Positions 8,387 through 10,778 of a stretch of DNA of 10,778 nucleotides are shown here, piece by piece. Each line of letters starts with the position of its first letter. The first letter of the stretch is position 1. The stretch is from contig CAIOLH010000137.1 of the NCBI GenBank assembly GCA_903859115.1, positions 1 through 10,778 of the forward strand, in the 5' to 3' direction. Made by a program: the position numbers and the translations under genes. The notes below the pieces were generated by a model that saw only the letters and a list, made by a program, of their open reading frames with translations, ran no database searches and had not been told where the DNA came from. Source of the stretch: an uncultured Opitutia bacterium. Lineage in GTDB: Bacteria > Verrucomicrobiota > Verrucomicrobiae > Opitutales > UBA953.

Positions 8387-9324
8387 CGTTTGAGGGCGGA
8401 GGTGCAGAGGTAAAGAACAGCCATACGCACGGCCACGCCGTTGCGAACCTGTTCGAGTATGACGGAGCGAGGTCCATCGGCTACTTCGCTGTCGACTTCG
8501 ACGCCGCGATTGATGGGGCCAGGGTGCATGACGACTGCATTCGGCTTCATCCACGCAGCGCGTTCAGTATTTAAACCGAATTGCGAAGTGTATTCAGCGA
8601 GCGAAGGGAAGTGGGTCGTCGTTTGACGTTCGTGTTGAATACGTAAGAGCATGACTGCATCAGCGTCGGAAAGTGCGGTTTTTAAATCGTGGACAATGCG
8701 AACCTGAGGGAAGGCTTGAGCTAAGGATAACGGTACTAAAGTCGCTGGACCCGCGAGCGTGACTTGTGCACCTAATTTAGTGAGACAGTGGATATTGGAT
8801 CGGGCAACGCGACTGAAGAGAATGTCGCCTAAAATAGTCACTTTGAGTCCTTCGACCTTTCCAAATTTTTGTTTGAGCGTGAAAGCGTCGAGTAAAGCTT
8901 GTGTCGGATGCTCGTGGGCACCGTCACCCGCGTTGATTACGGAAATGTCGAGAACTTCACCCAGGTAACGAGGTGCACCGGCTGAGGAGTGACGAATGAC
9001 AATGGCATCCACACCCATGGCACGAATGTTCATCGCCGTGTCGCGCAGTGTTTCACCTTTAACGAGAGATGATGCCGTGGTGTTAATTGATACAACTTCG
9101 GCGCCGAGCTTTTTTGCTGAGATTTCAAAGGCAGTGCAAGTACGTGTGCTTGGTTCCAAGAAAAGATTTACCACTGTGCGACCATGCATGAGGTCGAGTC
9201 CCTTGCCTGGAGCTAGAGCGGGGAGAAATTTTTCCGCCTGATCAAAAAGAAATTCTATCTCGGCCCGGGAAAGTGTCTCGATGCCGGTTAAGTCTTTTTT
9301 GGTCCAGGTAGTTTGTTGAGCCAT
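8383..9324 (-). CDS. pyrB: Aspartate carbamoyltransferase catalytic chain
   Basis: Condenses carbamoyl phosphate with aspartate to carbamoyl-aspartate, the committed step of pyrimidine synthesis, in the cytoplasm. Its 313 aa are a normal catalytic-chain length. Motifs: LEPSTRT (56-62, carbamoyl-phosphate loop), [10 protein letters not shown] (87-96) with K89, IRHSSAGAP (110-118), [16 protein letters not shown] (131-146), SRVARS (171-176), LRIQ (227-230) and [10 protein letters not shown] (267-276), ending in [16 protein letters not shown]. The usual STRTR reads STRTC, so C63 replaces a commonly conserved Arg; the key R61 is kept. No pyrI is in the window, so regulation is not through a neighbouring regulatory chain. 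It is the first gene of the operon, the start has no Shine-Dalgarno sequence, and the leader contains two alternative hairpins. Confidence 0.95.
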   Translation of the reverse strand: MAQQTTWTKKDLTGIETLSRAEIEFLFDQAEKFLPALAPGKGLDLMHGRTVVNLFLEPSTRTCTAFEISAKKLGAEVVSINTTASSLVKGETLRDTAMNIRAMGVDAIVIRHSSAGAPRYLGEVLDISVINAGDGAHEHPTQALLDAFTLKQKFGKVEGLKVTILGDILFSRVARSNIHCLTKLGAQVTLAGPATLVPLSLAQAFPQVRIVHDLKTALSDADAVMLLRIQHERQTTTHFPSLAEYTSQFGLNTERAAWMKPNAVVMHPGPINRGVEVDSEVADGPRSVILEQVRNGVAVRMAVLYLCTSALKR

Positions 9325-9338
9325 ACGTTTTGTTCCGG

Positions 9339-9366
9339 TGGCTCTAACAATGGGCTAGAACCATTG
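9339..9366 (-). promoter_or_regulatory. Alternative hairpins in the pyrB leader
   Basis: On the pyrB mRNA strand, TGGTTCTA (9363-9356) can pair with TAGAGCCA (9346-9339): eight pairs including one G-U, with a 9-nt loop. CAATGG (9366-9361) can instead pair with CCATTG (9353-9348): six perfect pairs with a 7-nt loop. The two share bases 9361-9363, so they exclude each other. The first ends 14 nt before the start codon. A C6 run and pyrimidine-rich tract lie just upstream (9366-9403). I do not recognise a known PyrR site or riboswitch. Confidence 0.4.
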
Positions 9367-9410
9367 GAAAAGTGAGAGAGGTGAGGGGGGTGGCAAGAAA
9401 GAATCGTTGA

Positions 9411-9449
9411 ATGCCCGAATTTTCGTTTAAACCTGCATAAATTGGGCAT
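9411..9449. repeat. Inverted repeat before the substrate-binding protein gene
   Basis: ATGCCCGAATT (9411-9421) faces AATTGGGCAT (9440-9449): ten pairs with one bulged G, separated by 18 bp that contain the palindrome GTTTAAAC. It ends 15 bp before the first possible start of the downstream gene (9465). It could be an operator or a 5' UTR hairpin. Confidence 0.5.
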
Positions 9450-9488
9450 CGGGCTTGTCTTTGGATGTATTCTATTAATTTAGAAGTC

Positions 9489-10478
9489 ATGAAAATAAGC
9501 TGGAGCACGCGTATCATTATTTGGGTCGTTTGTGTGGCTGTGGGTTTAACTGCTGGTTATATTAATCGTAAGCCGAGTGCAAAAGCTGAAGGACTTCAGC
9601 GTGTCACCGTACAGCTCGATTGGTTTCCTGAGCCTGAGCATGGTGGACTTTACCAAGCTGTCGCTAAAGGATGGTTTAAAGATGAAGGCTTAGATGTCGT
9701 GCTCATTCCTGGTGGAGGTAATGTGAAGGTGACGCAGATTGTGGCCACGGGTCGTGCTGACATCGGTCAATCTGCAACCACACAAGTTATTCAGGCACGT
9801 GCTGCCGGTTTACCGATTTGTAATGTGGCTGCTGTTTTTCAACGTATGCCACTCTGTTTGATGGTGCATGAAACTTCGTCAGTTAAAACGTATCGTGATT
9901 TAGTCGGTCGAGTGATTATTGCCCGACCCGAAGCCGCGTGGATTCCTTTTCTAAAAAATAAATTAGGCGCTGATTTTTCGATTCGTCCGCAAACCTATGG
10001 ACAAGGAGATTTCCTCCGTGACCCCGAGGCTATCCAGGAAGGTTTCTTTACTGCTGAGCCCTATTTTCTCCAGCAGGCAGGGGCGAAAGTGAGATACCTA
10101 CGGCTATCCGATTTCGGTTATTCGGCAGCTGCGACTTTATTCACGACGGATGAGTGGTTGAAGAAGAATCCGGAAGTGATGGCGAAGTTCTTGAAAGTCT
10201 TTGCTCGCGGTTGGGAAAATTATATTACACAGGATCCGACTCCTGCTCACGTCTTGATGAAAAAAGATAATCCCAAACTGGATGATGGATTTCTTACTTG
10301 GTGTCGTCAGCAGATGATTGATTCAAAAATTGCCGCCAATGAATCGAAGCAAGAAATTTATGGCGTACTTTCTCGTCAACAAGTGGAGAGCGAAGTTAAC
10401 AGCTTGGTGGAAACCAAAGTCATTCCTGCCAACTCAGTCAAAGTTGACGAAGTGGCACAGGGTCCGTGGGTTCGTTAA
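9489..10478 (+). CDS. NMT1/ThiY-like ABC transporter substrate-binding protein
   Basis: A 329-aa exported solute-binding protein of the NMT1/THI5-like (SsuA/ThiY) family. Family members bind thiamine pyrimidine precursors, sulfonates or other small ligands and deliver them to an ABC permease. The N-terminus MKISWSTR is followed by a hydrophobic stretch, IIIWVVCVAVGLTAGYI, with no lipobox, so it is either cleaved or stays as an anchor. The mature part opens with VTVQLDWFPEPEHGGLYQAV (39-58) and KGWFKDEGLDVVLIPGGG, the hallmark of the family, and later has GRADIG (88-93) and a TAEPYFLQQAG stretch. I chose the ATG at 9489 because it gives a typical signal start with a weak AGAAG before it; an ATG at 9465 would add eight residues. 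No permease or ATPase gene adjoins it. It converges on trpA, with 3 bp between stops. A thiamine-precursor role is suggested by family and by nearby thiL, but not shown. Confidence 0.82.
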   Translation: MKISWSTRIIIWVVCVAVGLTAGYINRKPSAKAEGLQRVTVQLDWFPEPEHGGLYQAVAKGWFKDEGLDVVLIPGGGNVKVTQIVATGRADIGQSATTQVIQARAAGLPICNVAAVFQRMPLCLMVHETSSVKTYRDLVGRVIIARPEAAWIPFLKNKLGADFSIRPQTYGQGDFLRDPEAIQEGFFTAEPYFLQQAGAKVRYLRLSDFGYSAAATLFTTDEWLKKNPEVMAKFLKVFARGWENYITQDPTPAHVLMKKDNPKLDDGFLTWCRQQMIDSKIAANESKQEIYGVLSRQQVESEVNSLVETKVIPANSVKVDEVAQGPWVR

Positions 10479-10481
10479 GAA

Positions 10482-10778
10482 TTACGAACCGAGTAACTCA
10501 CGAACCTTTTGTCCAATCGCTGCGGCCGCTTGCGAGCGATTGTCTTTATGGGCGGCGACGACATTGACGAGGGCGCTTCCCACAACGACACCATCGGCTA
10601 TTTCACCGATTGCTTTAACGTGTGCAGCGGTGGAAATTCCGAAGCCAACGCAAATCGGTAGGTCCGTATGTTTTTTGATTTCTTTAACCGCGCTCTGTAA
10701 GTTTTGAGCGAGTTCTGAACGTTCGCCCGTGACACCTTCGCGTGACACATAGTAAATAAATCCTGAAGCATGTTTTGC
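10482..10778 (-). CDS. trpA: Tryptophan synthase alpha chain, C-terminal part (runs off right edge)
   Basis: Splits indole-3-glycerol phosphate to indole and glyceraldehyde 3-phosphate, passing indole to TrpB. The last 99 residues are in the window, read without a break from the right edge. They contain ASGFIYYVSREGVTGER, the TrpA loop that closes the active site, and PICVGFGIST, followed by ADGVVVGSALV, the phosphate-binding Gly motifs near the C-terminus. A Met-like GTG inside YYVSREG is not a start. The stop at 10482-10484 lies 3 bp beyond the stop of the convergent substrate-binding protein gene. Where the family often has SLxGVTG, this reads SREGVTG, a minor variation. Confidence 0.95.
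   Translation of the reverse strand, partial: AKHASGFIYYVSREGVTGERSELAQNLQSAVKEIKKHTDLPICVGFGISTAAHVKAIGEIADGVVVGSALVNVVAAHKDNRSQAAAAIGQKVRELLGS
10514..10542 (+). terminator. Candidate terminator hairpin inside the trpA 3' end
   Basis: CAATCGCT (10514-10521) and AGCGATTG (10535-10542) form a perfect 8-bp inverted repeat with a 13-nt loop, followed on the plus strand by TCTTTA. It lies 35 bp after the stop of the substrate-binding protein gene, where a terminator for that transcript is expected given that only 3 bp separate the two genes. The T tract is short, so this is a weak call. Confidence 0.3.

Noticed and set aside
8387..8554. Longer N-terminus for the pyrC-like gene, open back to 8554
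   Set aside because: The extra 56 residues are Arg/Ser/His-rich, lie wholly inside pyrB, and precede a normal dihydroorotase-type start at 8386.
9366..9464. TPP riboswitch before the NMT1-like gene
   Set aside because: AACCTG and GGGCAT give a faint resemblance, but the CUGAGA pyrimidine-sensing core and the overall arm order are absent.

Overview
This 10.8 kb window is an ordinary chromosomal housekeeping segment, probably from a Verrucomicrobiota bacterium of the Opitutae type. That placement is inferred from gene content: a DUF5069 protein, a PpiD/SurA-like membrane-anchored chaperone next to gltX, and a dihydroorotase-like protein coupled to pyrB. Intermediate GC and an almost complete lack of Shine-Dalgarno sequences fit, but do not prove it. 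I see no insertion sequence, prophage, CRISPR array, integrase or toxin cassette. Coding density is very high, and the longest non-coding stretch is about 140 bp.

Layout from left to right. On the minus strand lie the N-terminal part of gltX (glutamyl-tRNA synthetase, running off the left edge) and, upstream of it in the same direction, a 532-aa PpiD/SurA-like protein. Divergent from these on the plus strand is folA (dihydrofolate reductase, GTG start), followed by a tRNA-Arg(CCG) gene with an encoded CCA. The tRNA converges on an MFS exporter gene (minus), which lies downstream of a secreted SGNH/GDSL hydrolase gene (minus). A 58-bp divergent promoter region separates the hydrolase from a plus-strand DUF5069 gene.

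Next is a tightly packed four-gene minus-strand operon, transcribed right to left: pyrB, pyrC-like, CPBP-family membrane protease, thiL. pyrB and the pyrC-like gene overlap by ATGA. Only 2 bp separate the pyrC-like gene from the protease gene, and the protease gene abuts or overlaps thiL. A 140-bp intergenic region holds two alternative hairpins in the pyrB leader and an inverted repeat before the next gene. That gene is a plus-strand NMT1/ThiY-type substrate-binding protein, which converges on the C-terminal part of trpA (minus, running off the right edge).

How the genes relate: pyrB commits carbamoyl phosphate and aspartate to pyrimidine synthesis. Its partner has lost the HxH metal site of dihydroorotase and resembles the non-catalytic PyrC' type that supports ATCase assembly. 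ThiL makes thiamine diphosphate, and the NMT1-like protein one intergenic region beyond the operon belongs to a family that includes thiamine-pyrimidine-precursor binders, so there is a loose pyrimidine/thiamine theme. The points most worth a second look are the degenerate PyrC, a DHFR with an altered cofactor motif, the switch-like pyrB leader, and the compact overlapping divergent promoters at 4690-4718.
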